Origin: JACRBK01 sp964427955
GTDB taxonomy: Bacteria > Chloroflexota > Anaerolineae > Aggregatilineales > Aggregatilineaceae
Direction: 5' to 3'
Length of the DNA: 9,783 nt
Assembly (NCBI GenBank): GCA_964427955.1
Contig: CAYRWY010000213.1
Location: forward strand, 1 to 9,783
This document shows, one piece after another, positions 1 through 5,801 of the stretch. The position numbers and the translations under genes are program-made. Every line of letters starts with the position of its first letter. Within the stretch, counting starts at the first letter, position 1. The notes under the pieces are model-generated. The model was not told the DNA's origin, did no database searches, and saw only the letters and a list, made by a program, of their open reading frames with translations.

Positions 1-186
1 GATCGTCCCCGCCGTGGGTGCGAGCAGATTCGCCATCTGCCGCACCAGCGTGGTTTTGCCCGCGCCGTTATCGCCCAGCAGCCCGAAAATCTCGCCTGCC
101 TCTACGCGCAGGGTGATCCCGTCGTTGGCGCGGCGCGTCTGTTTGGGATACTGCTTGACCAGGTCGATGACTTCGTACACGTCCAT
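1..186 (-). CDS. ABC transporter ATP-binding protein, N-terminal part (runs off left edge)
   Basis: The first 62 codons of an ABC-type ATPase are present; the rest lies beyond base 1. The protein starts MDVYEVIDLVKQYPKQ, followed by a Walker A loop GDNGAGKTT at residues 38-46 that binds ATP phosphates. The hydrophobic stretch before it (EIFGLLGDNG) is typical of the family. The ATPase would power a membrane transporter from the cytoplasmic face, but the substrate cannot be told because the signature motif, Walker B and any permease gene are outside the window. The ATG at 186 is supported by a GAGGTGA ribosome binding site about 5 bases upstream and by the family alignment, since the usual first strand begins right after the start. 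A perfect TATAAT lies 23 bases upstream. The gene is divergent from the acetyltransferase gene to its right. Confidence 0.93.
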   Translation of the reverse strand, partial: MDVYEVIDLVKQYPKQTRRANDGITLRVEAGEIFGLLGDNGAGKTTLVRQMANLLAPTAGTI

Positions 187-208
187 AGGGTCACCTCGAC
201 TGCCCCTC

Positions 209-214
209 ATTATA
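209..214 (-). promoter_or_regulatory. -10 box for the ABC ATPase gene
   Basis: Read on the minus strand, these bases are a perfect TATAAT. Transcription would start near base 202 and give a leader of about 16 bases holding the GAGGTGA ribosome binding site. No good -35 hexamer is seen at 16-18 bases spacing; TTCGCA (235-240) is a poor match at 20 bases. A sigma-70-type promoter is inferred from the -10 alone. Confidence 0.5.
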
Positions 215-280
215 GTCGGGAGCACGCCGGGGGGTGCGAAATGTCAGGGGAGCGTGGGGCAAGCGTGGCGGCGTCGGTTG

Positions 281-290
281 TGCTATAACT
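281..290 (+). promoter_or_regulatory. extended -10 element for the GNAT gene
   Basis: The bases TGCTATAACT form an extended -10 (TGnTATAAy), 34 bases before the ATG at 324. No convincing -35 is seen, which is tolerated by extended -10 promoters. The region 187-323 between the two divergent genes holds this element and the opposite-strand TATAAT and nothing else I can recognise. Confidence 0.4.
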
Positions 291-323
291 AGGCCAGTTT
301 TTGATGAACCCTGCGGGCGAAAC

Positions 324-1268
324 ATGCGTATCGAACCGTTGAAAGTCCTGACTCCCGATAGCGAAAGCTTGCTGCGAATGCGCGACCTCGCGCACCCCCG
401 CGACATCGAGGCCAGCCTGCATCATATGCGTGCGGCCCTGGAAGCGGGCAAGCTGTTTGTCCTGTGCCAGTATGACGATTACGACCTGCCGCGCGGGATC
501 GCCGCGTGGCGCTGGCACGACAGCCGCCATTCCTACGCCCAGATCATCGTGCTTTACACCCAACCGGTTACGGCGCCGGAAATGGGCGAAGAACTGGTCC
601 GGCATCTGTTCCGGTCGATGGGCGAGGTGCCTACCCTGAACGTGATCGAGACCCGGATGCGCGACGAGTCGCCGGGCGTGCGCGACGCCTGGGCGCGGCG
701 CGGCGTGGTGTTTTTCGAGCGCTGCCGCATGGCCCGCTATTTGCAGCAGTCGCCGATTCCCGTCGTGCCGGTGCCGCGCAATTACCGCCTCGCGATCTGG
801 GGGGAGGAGCACCGCGATCAGGTCGAGCAGCTCGCCTCCACCGTCTACGCGGGCACCATCGACGCGGTCGTGGTCCCGGACACGCAGCCCAGCCGGATCG
901 TCAAGAGCCTGCGCCGGTTGCAGGGCGGCGAATTCGCCGGGGTAGATGCGTGGAACCAGGAGGCGAGCCTGGTGGTGCTCGACAAGCGCGATCAGGTGGT
1001 CGGCTACATCGCGGTGGCGCTGGGCGGGGGCGGGGCGCTGGTCGCCGATCTGGCCGTCCACGAGGCGCACCGCCGCCGGGGATTGGCACGGGTGCTGCTG
1101 GTGCGCAGCATGACGGCCTGCTTCAAGCAGGGCGTGACGTCGATCAGCTTCGCCGCCACGACGCGCAACCCGGTCCGCACCCTGTGTAACCAGCTCGGCT
1201 TCCAGGCGGCAGACTGCGGCGAGGTCGGCCTGTGGTGGCGCGATGGTCGCCAATCCGCGTGGAAGTGA
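324..1268 (+). CDS. tandem-domain GNAT family N-acetyltransferase
   Basis: This 314-residue cytoplasmic protein looks like two GNAT folds in a row. The C-terminal half carries acetyl-CoA motif A, with the strand LVADLAVHE (239-247) followed by the pyrophosphate loop R250-x-x-G253-x-A255, and motif B TTRNPVRTLCNQLGF (279-293). The N-terminal half (about 1-140) ends in a GNAT-like pattern (ETRMRDESPGVRDAWARRGV) but lacks a clear acetyl-CoA loop, so it is probably degenerate and may shape the substrate pocket. Family knowledge says it moves an acetyl group from acetyl-CoA to an amine; the substrate is unknown. The frame stays open to a GTG at 234, but the ATG at 324 is preferred because the extra 30 residues are not GNAT-like and the extended -10 element lies between the two. 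The ribosome binding site is weak. It appears to be transcribed alone. Confidence 0.85.
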   Translation: MRIEPLKVLTPDSESLLRMRDLAHPRDIEASLHHMRAALEAGKLFVLCQYDDYDLPRGIAAWRWHDSRHSYAQIIVLYTQPVTAPEMGEELVRHLFRSMGEVPTLNVIETRMRDESPGVRDAWARRGVVFFERCRMARYLQQSPIPVVPVPRNYRLAIWGEEHRDQVEQLASTVYAGTIDAVVVPDTQPSRIVKSLRRLQGGEFAGVDAWNQEASLVVLDKRDQVVGYIAVALGGGGALVADLAVHEAHRRRGLARVLLVRSMTACFKQGVTSISFAATTRNPVRTLCNQLGFQAADCGEVGLWWRDGRQSAWK

Positions 1269-1334
1269 GCGAAAATAGAACGTAACGACGGGGGGACAAT
1301 CTTATACGTCAATCTCAGAAAGCTGGCTGTGGTA

Positions 1335-3233
1335 ATGATCCGCCTGTACCGTAAGCTCCTGATCGTCTGTCTTCTGGCGAGCATGATCCCGCTGATCCCT
1401 GCCCATCCGGCGCTGGCCGCCCAACCGCGTCCGGCCCTGTCGGGTGATGAATACACCTACAGCATCGACCATTTCCTGATCCACTACACTTTCATCGGCG
1501 TGGACGCCGTGCCCTCCGCCGACGCGAACCAGAATCACGTGCCCGACTGGGTGGAAGACGTCGGCAGCGCGCTGGAGACGGTCTGGAGCGTCGAAGTGGA
1601 CCAGTTGGGCTGGCCCGCCCCGCTGCCGGATCGCGGTGAAGGCGGCGATACGCGCTTCGACGTCTACCTGATGGAGCTGTTCAGCAAGAACCTGGCGGGC
1701 TACGTCTCGCCGGACGGCGGCTACGTGGGCGATAACCCCAACACCGCCCGCGTCGAGCAGCAGGCCGCGTATGGCTATCTCGTGCTCGAAAACGACTTCG
1801 TCGATCCCAACCCGCCCGCCGGGCTGACCGTCTGGCCGCCCACGGACTGGATGCGCATCGTCGCGGCGCACGAGTTCAACCACATGCTGCAAATCGCGAT
1901 CAACGGCGCGCACCCGATGGCCTTCTGGTACGAGGCCACCGCCAACTGGATGGAGACGCAGGTTTTCCCGAATCTGCGCGATAACCTGGACTCGGCGGGC
2001 GCGGTCTTCAAGTCGCCGGATACGTGTATGCTGCGCTACGGCGGTGTGAACCGGGTTGAATCCGGGCTGCACTGGTACGGCATGTGGATTTTCGACGAGA
2101 TGCTCTCCGAAACCTACGGCCCCGATCTGATCCTGGACATCTGGCTGCGCATGGCGGATGGTGCCGGGTATATCCCCTTCGACGACGCTTTCGCGGCGCG
2201 CGGTACGACCTTCGACGCCGAGGTGCAGCGGTTGGCCATCGACGTGCTGCTGCGCGATTTCGACTATGGAAACCTGTATCCGACCGCGCGGCTGCAAGAA
2301 GCCGTCGAGGGGCCGGGCGAATGGACTCCGGCGGACGGCGTGCAGCGTTACGCGATGGATTATATCGGCCTGAACCTGGGCAGCGCGACTTACACCGTGA
2401 CGCTGGACAGCGACGATCCCGGCGTGCAGGGGATCGTGATCGGCGTGCGCAGCGAGACGGCGGACATCTACCCCACCGGGCGCGAAGTCACGGTCGATTT
2501 CAGCCGCTACGACCGCGCTTACCTGATCGCCGTCAACCTGACGCGCCCGCCCTACGAGGCCGGGTGTGCGACGGCGCGCTACACTTACGCCGTCAAAGAC
2601 CCGGTGGGCGATCCGGGATCGGCGGCGGCGACGGCCAGCGTGCCCTATTTCGCCGCGCCGCGCGTCGAGGCCGTGACCGATCCGTCTACGGTGGCCTTTC
2701 GCAGCCCGTTCGCGCAGACGCAGTACAACATCAAGGACGAGATCAAGCAGGTCGATCTGCCGTTCACGCCGGTCACGCCGCGCGGCGCGCCGGACGGCTA
2801 CGAGCTGGACAGCGTCTACGGGGTCAACGCCGACGAGCAGGGCGCGGACTTCATCGCGCAAAATGCGCCGTCGGGCGGGATCGTGGCCCAGATGCTCTAC
2901 TACAATGCCGACGGCCAGTTGATCCGCATCACCGAATCGCCCTCGATCTACGTCACGATTGGCGAATGGCTGGCGGTCAACCACCTCGAATACCAGCCGG
3001 GTGTGCAGATCTGGGCGACGGGCGGGATCGATGCTGCCGTCGTGGATCGATCCGGCGGGGGCGGTCCCTATCTGGTCGCCTTCGTCCACCGGGATCGCTT
3101 CCTGGCAATTGATGGCGATGCGCCGCTGGACGCGCTGCTGGACATGGCCGCCCGCTTCGCGTCGTCGTTCGGGGCCGAACTGCCGGAGCCGCGCAGTCCC
3201 TACCGTGGGGCGTACAGCCGTATAATAAGATGA
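1335..3233 (+). CDS. secreted HExxH metalloprotease, MXAN_6640-like, with a C-terminal DUF4367-like region
   Basis: This 632-residue exported protein begins with a signal peptide: R3/R6/K7, a hydrophobic core at 8-22, and an ALA site near 26-28. The zinc site is HEFNH (179-183), within AAHEFNHMLQ; E200 in FWYEATANWME is the likely third ligand, the gluzincin layout. Before it lies FLIHYTFIGVDAV, the acidic loop DANQNHVPD (63-71, resembling a calcium-binding loop) and FDVYLMEL (108-115). This order matches my memory of the MXAN_6640 family of putative metalloproteases. Residues about 300-435 look like a beta-sandwich. Residues about 455-612 resemble a DUF4367-type domain: GAPDGYELDSVYG near 484, MLYYNADGQLI, then VAFVHRDRFLAI near 581 and a closing helix. 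It would act outside the membrane on unknown proteins. ATG 1335 is chosen over the in-frame GTG 1329 because the signal peptide begins there; no strong ribosome binding site precedes either. Confidence 0.85.
   Translation: MIRLYRKLLIVCLLASMIPLIPAHPALAAQPRPALSGDEYTYSIDHFLIHYTFIGVDAVPSADANQNHVPDWVEDVGSALETVWSVEVDQLGWPAPLPDRGEGGDTRFDVYLMELFSKNLAGYVSPDGGYVGDNPNTARVEQQAAYGYLVLENDFVDPNPPAGLTVWPPTDWMRIVAAHEFNHMLQIAINGAHPMAFWYEATANWMETQVFPNLRDNLDSAGAVFKSPDTCMLRYGGVNRVESGLHWYGMWIFDEMLSETYGPDLILDIWLRMADGAGYIPFDDAFAARGTTFDAEVQRLAIDVLLRDFDYGNLYPTARLQEAVEGPGEWTPADGVQRYAMDYIGLNLGSATYTVTLDSDDPGVQGIVIGVRSETADIYPTGREVTVDFSRYDRAYLIAVNLTRPPYEAGCATARYTYAVKDPVGDPGSAAATASVPYFAAPRVEAVTDPSTVAFRSPFAQTQYNIKDEIKQVDLPFTPVTPRGAPDGYELDSVYGVNADEQGADFIAQNAPSGGIVAQMLYYNADGQLIRITESPSIYVTIGEWLAVNHLEYQPGVQIWATGGIDAAVVDRSGGGGPYLVAFVHRDRFLAIDGDAPLDALLDMAARFASSFGAELPEPRSPYRGAYSRIIR
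3221..3226 (+). promoter_or_regulatory. perfect -10 box inside the end of the metalloprotease gene
   Basis: TATAAT occurs within the last codons of the upstream gene, 22 bases before the ATG at 3249. Transcription would start near 3233, the last base of the metalloprotease stop codon, leaving a short leader with the GGAGGG ribosome binding site. No -35 hexamer is evident at 16-18 bases. It would give the toxin-antitoxin block its own promoter, where the antitoxin could bind for autoregulation; that role is inferred. Confidence 0.45.
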
Positions 3234-3248
3234 ACGGAGGGCAGTACG

Positions 3249-3482
3249 ATGGATACACTGACGGTCAAGGAACAAATCGTTCACCAACTCGATCAACTCA
3301 CCCCTGAACAGCTTCGGGAGGTGTTGGATTTTGCCCGGCAGTTACCGTCCAGGCTGCCGCCGGGAATTCCGGGAGAGGTGCTGCTGGATCGTGCCCGCGC
3401 AATCAACTTTGATCCGGGCGATCTGGCTGAAATAGCCCAGGCGATAGAAGAAGGCTGCGAAAGGATCGATTGGAGTGAGTAG
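3249..3482 (+). CDS. VapB-like antitoxin (partner of a broken PIN toxin)
   Basis: This 77-residue protein has two parts: an N-terminal helical segment with the pattern KEQIVHQLDQLTPEQLREVL (7-26), and an acidic tail, FDPGDLAEIAQAIEEGCERI (54-73), ending in DWSE. Small proteins with this LTPEQLxEVLDF start and acidic IDW tail are typical partners of PIN-domain toxins in Chloroflexota and cyanobacteria; this is recalled, not searched. The N-terminal part would bind operator DNA or dimerise, and the tail would block the toxin active site. GGAGGG lies 6 bases upstream of the ATG. The stop overlaps the GTG of the PIN remnant by 8 bases, the usual antitoxin-toxin coupling. Since the toxin is cut short, this antitoxin is probably an orphan. 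Local GC is clearly lower than in the flanking genes. Confidence 0.7.
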   Translation: MDTLTVKEQIVHQLDQLTPEQLREVLDFARQLPSRLPPGIPGEVLLDRARAINFDPGDLAEIAQAIEEGCERIDWSE

Positions 3483-3597
3483 TAGTTTTTTGCTCGATAC
3501 CAATGCTGCCATTGCGCGTATTGCGGATGGACAGCCTGCTGCTAGAGACGTGGTAACGGAGGAGCAACAATGCCCACCCATGTGGACCTTCCATTAG
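3475..3597 (+). pseudogene. vapC-type PIN toxin remnant, truncated after about 25 codons
   Basis: Starting at a GTG that overlaps the antitoxin stop, the frame encodes SSSFLLDTNAAIARIADGQP, the classic N-terminus of a VapC/PIN ribonuclease. D8 in LLDTN corresponds to the first metal-binding Asp. A complete PIN toxin is about 130 residues with three or four acidic metal ligands; here the frame ends after 40 codons at 3597. From roughly 3550-3570 it runs into the ribosome binding site and start of the nucleotidyltransferase gene, so the last dozen residues are not PIN-like. The missing 3' part is not found downstream either: the next two genes abut the DUF1295 gene. The remnant cannot be an active nuclease. 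It might be read as a short peptide, but I see no reason to assign one a function. Confidence 0.75.
3558..3564 (+). promoter_or_regulatory. strong ribosome binding site of the mntA-like gene
   Basis: GGAGGAG sits 5 bases before the ATG at 3570 and lies inside the frame of the PIN remnant. It fixes the nucleotidyltransferase start and marks the right-hand side of the junction where the vapC sequence was lost. Confidence 0.7.
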
Positions 3598-3875
3598 AAA
3601 GACTGGCGGTCTTTTGCAAACAAAACGGCATTCGCAAGTTCTCACTCTTTGGGTCGGTTCTGCGCGACGACTTCCGCCCCGAGAGTGACGTGGATGTACT
3701 GGTCGAATTTGAGCCAGGGGCGATTATCGGCCTGCTCGATATGGCGCGCATGGAGCGCGAGTTATCGACGATCCTGGGGCGTAAAGTGGATCTGCGGACG
3801 GCTGAGGAGTTAAGCCAATACTTCCGCCCGCGTGTTTTAGCGGATGCCGAGGTGCAGTATGAACGAACAGGATAG
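3570..3875 (+). CDS. mntA: MntA-like minimal nucleotidyltransferase antitoxin
   Basis: This 101-residue protein has the full minimal nucleotidyltransferase signature: G28-S29, ten residues, then D40-V-D42, with a third acidic residue D74 in GRKVDLRT. These bind two metal ions and ATP in the polymerase-beta fold. In characterised MntA/HepT systems, the MNT protein transfers AMP groups to a tyrosine near the HEPN toxin's active site and so silences it. Here the partner gene follows and overlaps by 17 bases, so the two are co-translated. The length is normal for the family and all catalytic residues are present, so it is probably active. The start is set by GGAGGAG at 3558. It sits directly at the break in the PIN toxin gene, and the GC content is lower than in the genes outside the block. 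Confidence 0.9.
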   Translation: MPTHVDLPLERLAVFCKQNGIRKFSLFGSVLRDDFRPESDVDVLVEFEPGAIIGLLDMARMERELSTILGRKVDLRTAEELSQYFRPRVLADAEVQYERTG

Positions 3876-4221
3876 GATACGCCTGCGCCACATGCTCGAT
3901 GCGGCCCGCGAGGCGGTGGCATTTGCCCAGGATCGTTCGGCGGAGGAACTGAGATACAACCGGATGTTTGCTCTGGCGGTGGTCAAGGATATTGAAATCA
4001 TCGGCGAAGCCGCGTCGAAAGTGAGCGATGAAGTCCAACAAGCTGCTCCGCAAATTCCCTGGGTGGACATCATCGGCATGAGAAATCGGCTGATTCATGC
4101 CTACTTCAACATCAATTTTGACATTGTGTGGGGCACCGTGACAGCTAACCTGCCGCCCCTGATTCTGGAACTGGAAAAACTTGTTGCCCTGGAAGATGAC
4201 GAGGAGCAGCCCGATCCATGA
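3859..4221 (+). CDS. hepT: HepT-like HEPN ribonuclease toxin
   Basis: This 120-residue, mostly helical protein carries the HEPN active site R75-N-R-L-I-H80-A-Y82, the Rx4HxY form. In HepT toxins Arg and His cut RNA and the Tyr is the residue adenylylated by MntA. The upstream segment AVVKDIEIIGEAASKVSDE (40-58) is the usual family helix, and PWVDIIGMRNRLIH leads into the motif. It would work as a dimer in the cytoplasm and degrade RNA or tRNA ends unless modified. ATG 3859 is preferred over the in-frame ATG at 3844 because GAGGTG lies 4 bases before it and the family normally begins a few residues before the first helix. The TGA overlaps the next gene's ATG as ATGA. All key residues are present, so toxin activity is likely. 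Confidence 0.9.
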   Translation: MNEQDRIRLRHMLDAAREAVAFAQDRSAEELRYNRMFALAVVKDIEIIGEAASKVSDEVQQAAPQIPWVDIIGMRNRLIHAYFNINFDIVWGTVTANLPPLILELEKLVALEDDEEQPDP

Positions 4222-5000
4222 CTTTCTTCAGCCTGTGGGCGCTGGGCGCGCTCGTGATTCTGATCTACATGACCTTGATCTGGCTGGCCAGCGTGGCGCT
4301 GACCAACGCCAGCATCGTCGATACGTTTTGGGGACTCGGCTTCGTGTTGGTCGCCGTGACGGCGTATTTCCTGGCGGACGGGTTCCAGGGGCGCAAGCTG
4401 TTGATCACGATCCTGGTGGCGATCTGGGGCGTGCGGCTGGCGGCACACATCACGCGGCGCAACTGGGGCCACGGCGAAGATTACCGCTATCAGGCGTTTC
4501 GCCAGAAGTACGGCCCGGCGCGCTACTGGTGGGTCAGCTTCTTCCAGGTGTTTCTGCTGCAAGGCGTGCTGCTGTGGATCATCGCCGCGCCGCTGGTCGC
4601 CGCGCAGACCTTCAAAGCGCCGGATCACTTCACGCTGGCCGACGCGATTGGGGCGCTGGTGTGGGGCGTCGGCTTCTTCTTCGAAGCAGTCGGCGACTGG
4701 CAGTTGGTGCGGTTCAAGAAAGATCCCGCCAACCAGGGAAAAGTCTTGGATCACGGCCTGTGGGCCTACACGCGCCACCCCAATTATTTCGGCGATGCCG
4801 CGGTGTGGTGGGGCTACTACCTGATCGCGCTCAGCACGGGGTGGGGGGCGCTGACCATCTTCAGCCCGACGCTGATGACGTTTCTGCTGGTGTTCGTCTC
4901 CGGCGTGGCGATGCTCGAAAAGTCGATGCGCCAGAAGCCCAAGTACGACGAGTACCGGCGGCGTACCAGCGCTTTTTTTCCCCGTCCGCCGCGCGCTTGA
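4218..5000 (+). CDS. DUF1295 integral membrane protein (steroid 5-alpha-reductase-like)
   Basis: This 260-residue inner-membrane protein has about six hydrophobic segments (roughly 5-29, 38-54, 60-77, 107-130, 143-161, 195-235). Conserved DUF1295 blocks are SIVDTFWGLGF (32-42), WGVRLAAHITRRNWGHGEDYR (70-90), GLWAYTRHPNYFGD (180-193) and the C-terminal EKSMRQKPKYDEYRRRTSAFFP (234-255). The RHPNYFGD and KYDEY parts resemble the NADPH-binding tail of steroid 5-alpha-reductases and isoprenylcysteine methyltransferases; the family is thought to reduce a lipid double bond, but the substrate is unknown. The ATG overlaps the HEPN stop by 4 bases (ATGA), with GAGGAG at 4201-4206 about 11 bases upstream, a rather long gap that points to translational coupling. 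GC content returns to the higher level of the flanking genes, so this gene probably predates the toxin-antitoxin block upstream. Confidence 0.88.
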   Translation: MTFFSLWALGALVILIYMTLIWLASVALTNASIVDTFWGLGFVLVAVTAYFLADGFQGRKLLITILVAIWGVRLAAHITRRNWGHGEDYRYQAFRQKYGPARYWWVSFFQVFLLQGVLLWIIAAPLVAAQTFKAPDHFTLADAIGALVWGVGFFFEAVGDWQLVRFKKDPANQGKVLDHGLWAYTRHPNYFGDAAVWWGYYLIALSTGWGALTIFSPTLMTFLLVFVSGVAMLEKSMRQKPKYDEYRRRTSAFFPRPPRA

Positions 5001-5011
5001 CTCTCCCGCGG

Positions 5012-5048
5012 CTGGAGGGTGTATCGTAACTGTAGGATATACCTCCGG
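5012..5048 (+). promoter_or_regulatory. imperfect palindrome upstream of the GyrI-like gene
   Basis: The left arm CTGGAGGGTGTATC (5012-5025) and the right arm GATATACCTCCGG (5036-5048) are near-complementary around a 10-base centre, with one extra base and two mismatches. It lies 18 bases before the ATG at 5067. It could be an operator for a dimeric regulator or a leader hairpin. There is no T-run after it, so it is not a typical intrinsic terminator for the upstream gene. Confidence 0.35.
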
Positions 5049-5066
5049 CAGTGAAAGGGAGACGCC

Positions 5067-5693
5067 ATGCCAACCAAGCTCGACCTCAAGCAAGACCTCA
5101 AGTACCTCTACAACCCGTCCGCCAAAGCATTTAGCTGGGTGGACGTGCCGCCCATGAATTTTCTGATGGTGGATGGCCGCGGCAACCCGAACACGTCCGC
5201 GGACTATGCCGCGGCTCTCGACGTGCTGTACGCGCTGTCGTATGCGCTCAAGTTCATGAGCAAGAAAAATCCGGGGATCGACTATACCGTCATGCCGCTG
5301 GAAGGGCTGTGGTGGGTCGAGGATATGGCCGACTTCCGCCCGGACGCCAAAGACGACTGGCGGTGGACGGCCCTGATCATGCAGCCGGAGCACCTCACCG
5401 CGGCGATGGTCGAGCAGGCGTGCGCGGACGTGCGCGCCAAGAAGAATCCGCCCGCGCTGGACCGGGTGCGCTTCGAGCCGTATGCCGAAGGACTCGCCGC
5501 GCAGATTATGTACTTCGGCCCGTATGCCGACGAAGGGCCGACCATCGCCCGGCTGCACGCCTGGATCGAGGCGAACGGCGGTGACTTTCACGGCGCGGGC
5601 AAGCACCACGAAATCTACTTGAGCGATCCCCGCCGCACCCCACCGGAGAAGCTTAAGACCGTGATCCGCCAGCCCGCCCGGCGCCGCGCATAG
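5067..5693 (+). CDS. stand-alone GyrI-like small-molecule-binding domain protein (COG4832 type)
   Basis: This 208-residue cytoplasmic protein matches the GyrI-like domain family across its length. Recognisable blocks are VDVPPMNFLMVDGRGNPN (25-42), LYALSYALKFM (54-64), MPLEGLWWVED (76-86), WRWTALIMQPEH (98-109), KKNPPALDRVRFE (125-137) and HHEIYLSDPRRTPPEKLKT (180-198). There is no DNA-binding helix-turn-helix, so it is not a BmrR/SoxS-type regulator. Related stand-alone proteins (Lin2189, CTR107 and YtkR7 types) have been reported to hydrolyse DNA-alkylating cyclopropanoid compounds, using aromatic residues and a Glu in the pocket. E79, W82-W83 and E182 are candidate pocket residues here, by inference. 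AAAGGGAG about 6 bases upstream of the ATG fixes the start. It ends close to two repeats and the convergent WD40 gene. Confidence 0.85.
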   Translation: MPTKLDLKQDLKYLYNPSAKAFSWVDVPPMNFLMVDGRGNPNTSADYAAALDVLYALSYALKFMSKKNPGIDYTVMPLEGLWWVEDMADFRPDAKDDWRWTALIMQPEHLTAAMVEQACADVRAKKNPPALDRVRFEPYAEGLAAQIMYFGPYADEGPTIARLHAWIEANGGDFHGAGKHHEIYLSDPRRTPPEKLKTVIRQPARRRA

Positions 5694-5710
5694 AGCAAGA
5701 ACATCTCACC

Positions 5711-5735
5711 GCAGAGCACGCAGAGCACGCAGAGA
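5711..5735. repeat. short tandem repeat, 9-base unit GCAGAGCAC
   Basis: Two exact copies of GCAGAGCAC (5711-5719 and 5720-5728) are followed by a partial third (5729-5735) and an A-run. Together with the preceding ACC this resembles the purine-rich ACCGCAGAG-type repeat scattered between genes in many bacteria, recalled from memory. It lies 17 bases after the GyrI-like stop, and no coding role is likely. Confidence 0.7.
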
Positions 5736-5752
5736 AAAAACAGGAAGAACTT

Positions 5753-5798
5753 CCCCTCTCCCATCGTTCTCTATGGGAGAGGGTTCAGGGGTGAGGGC
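5753..5798 (-). repeat. dispersed hairpin repeat between converging genes
   Basis: CCCTCTCCCAT (5754-5764) and ATGGGAGAGGG (5773-5783) form a perfect 11-base stem with an 8-base loop. On the minus strand the unit reads GCCCTCACCCCTGAACCCTC and onward, which matches a repeat type common between genes in many bacteria. It starts 4 bases after the WD40 gene stop and lies between two convergent genes, so it may stop transcription from either side. No T-run directly follows the stem on either strand; the nearest one, on the minus strand (complement of 5735-5740), is about 13 bases beyond the stem. It is therefore a weak intrinsic terminator at best. Confidence 0.65.
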
Positions 5799-5801
5799 AT
5801 T

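Noticed and set aside
210..1253. Minus-strand open frame of 347 codons opposite the GNAT gene
   Set aside because: It has no domain, and the plus frame carries GNAT motifs A and B.
1269..1334. Possible -10 box TATACG before the metalloprotease
   Set aside because: Only a partial -10 match with no -35 at proper spacing; too weak to list as a promoter.
1302..3296. Minus-strand open frame of 664 codons opposite the metalloprotease
   Set aside because: It is a high-GC shadow: the composition is Arg/His/Asp/Val rich with no domain, while the plus frame has a signal peptide and a full zinc motif.
4101..5609. Minus-strand open frame of 502 codons across the DUF1295 and GyrI-like genes
   Set aside because: It crosses two well-recognised plus-strand genes and shows only low-complexity Arg/Gln/His-rich sequence.
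5711..5735. Start of a CRISPR array
   Set aside because: The units are 9 bases long and directly abutting, without spacers, and no cas gene is present.
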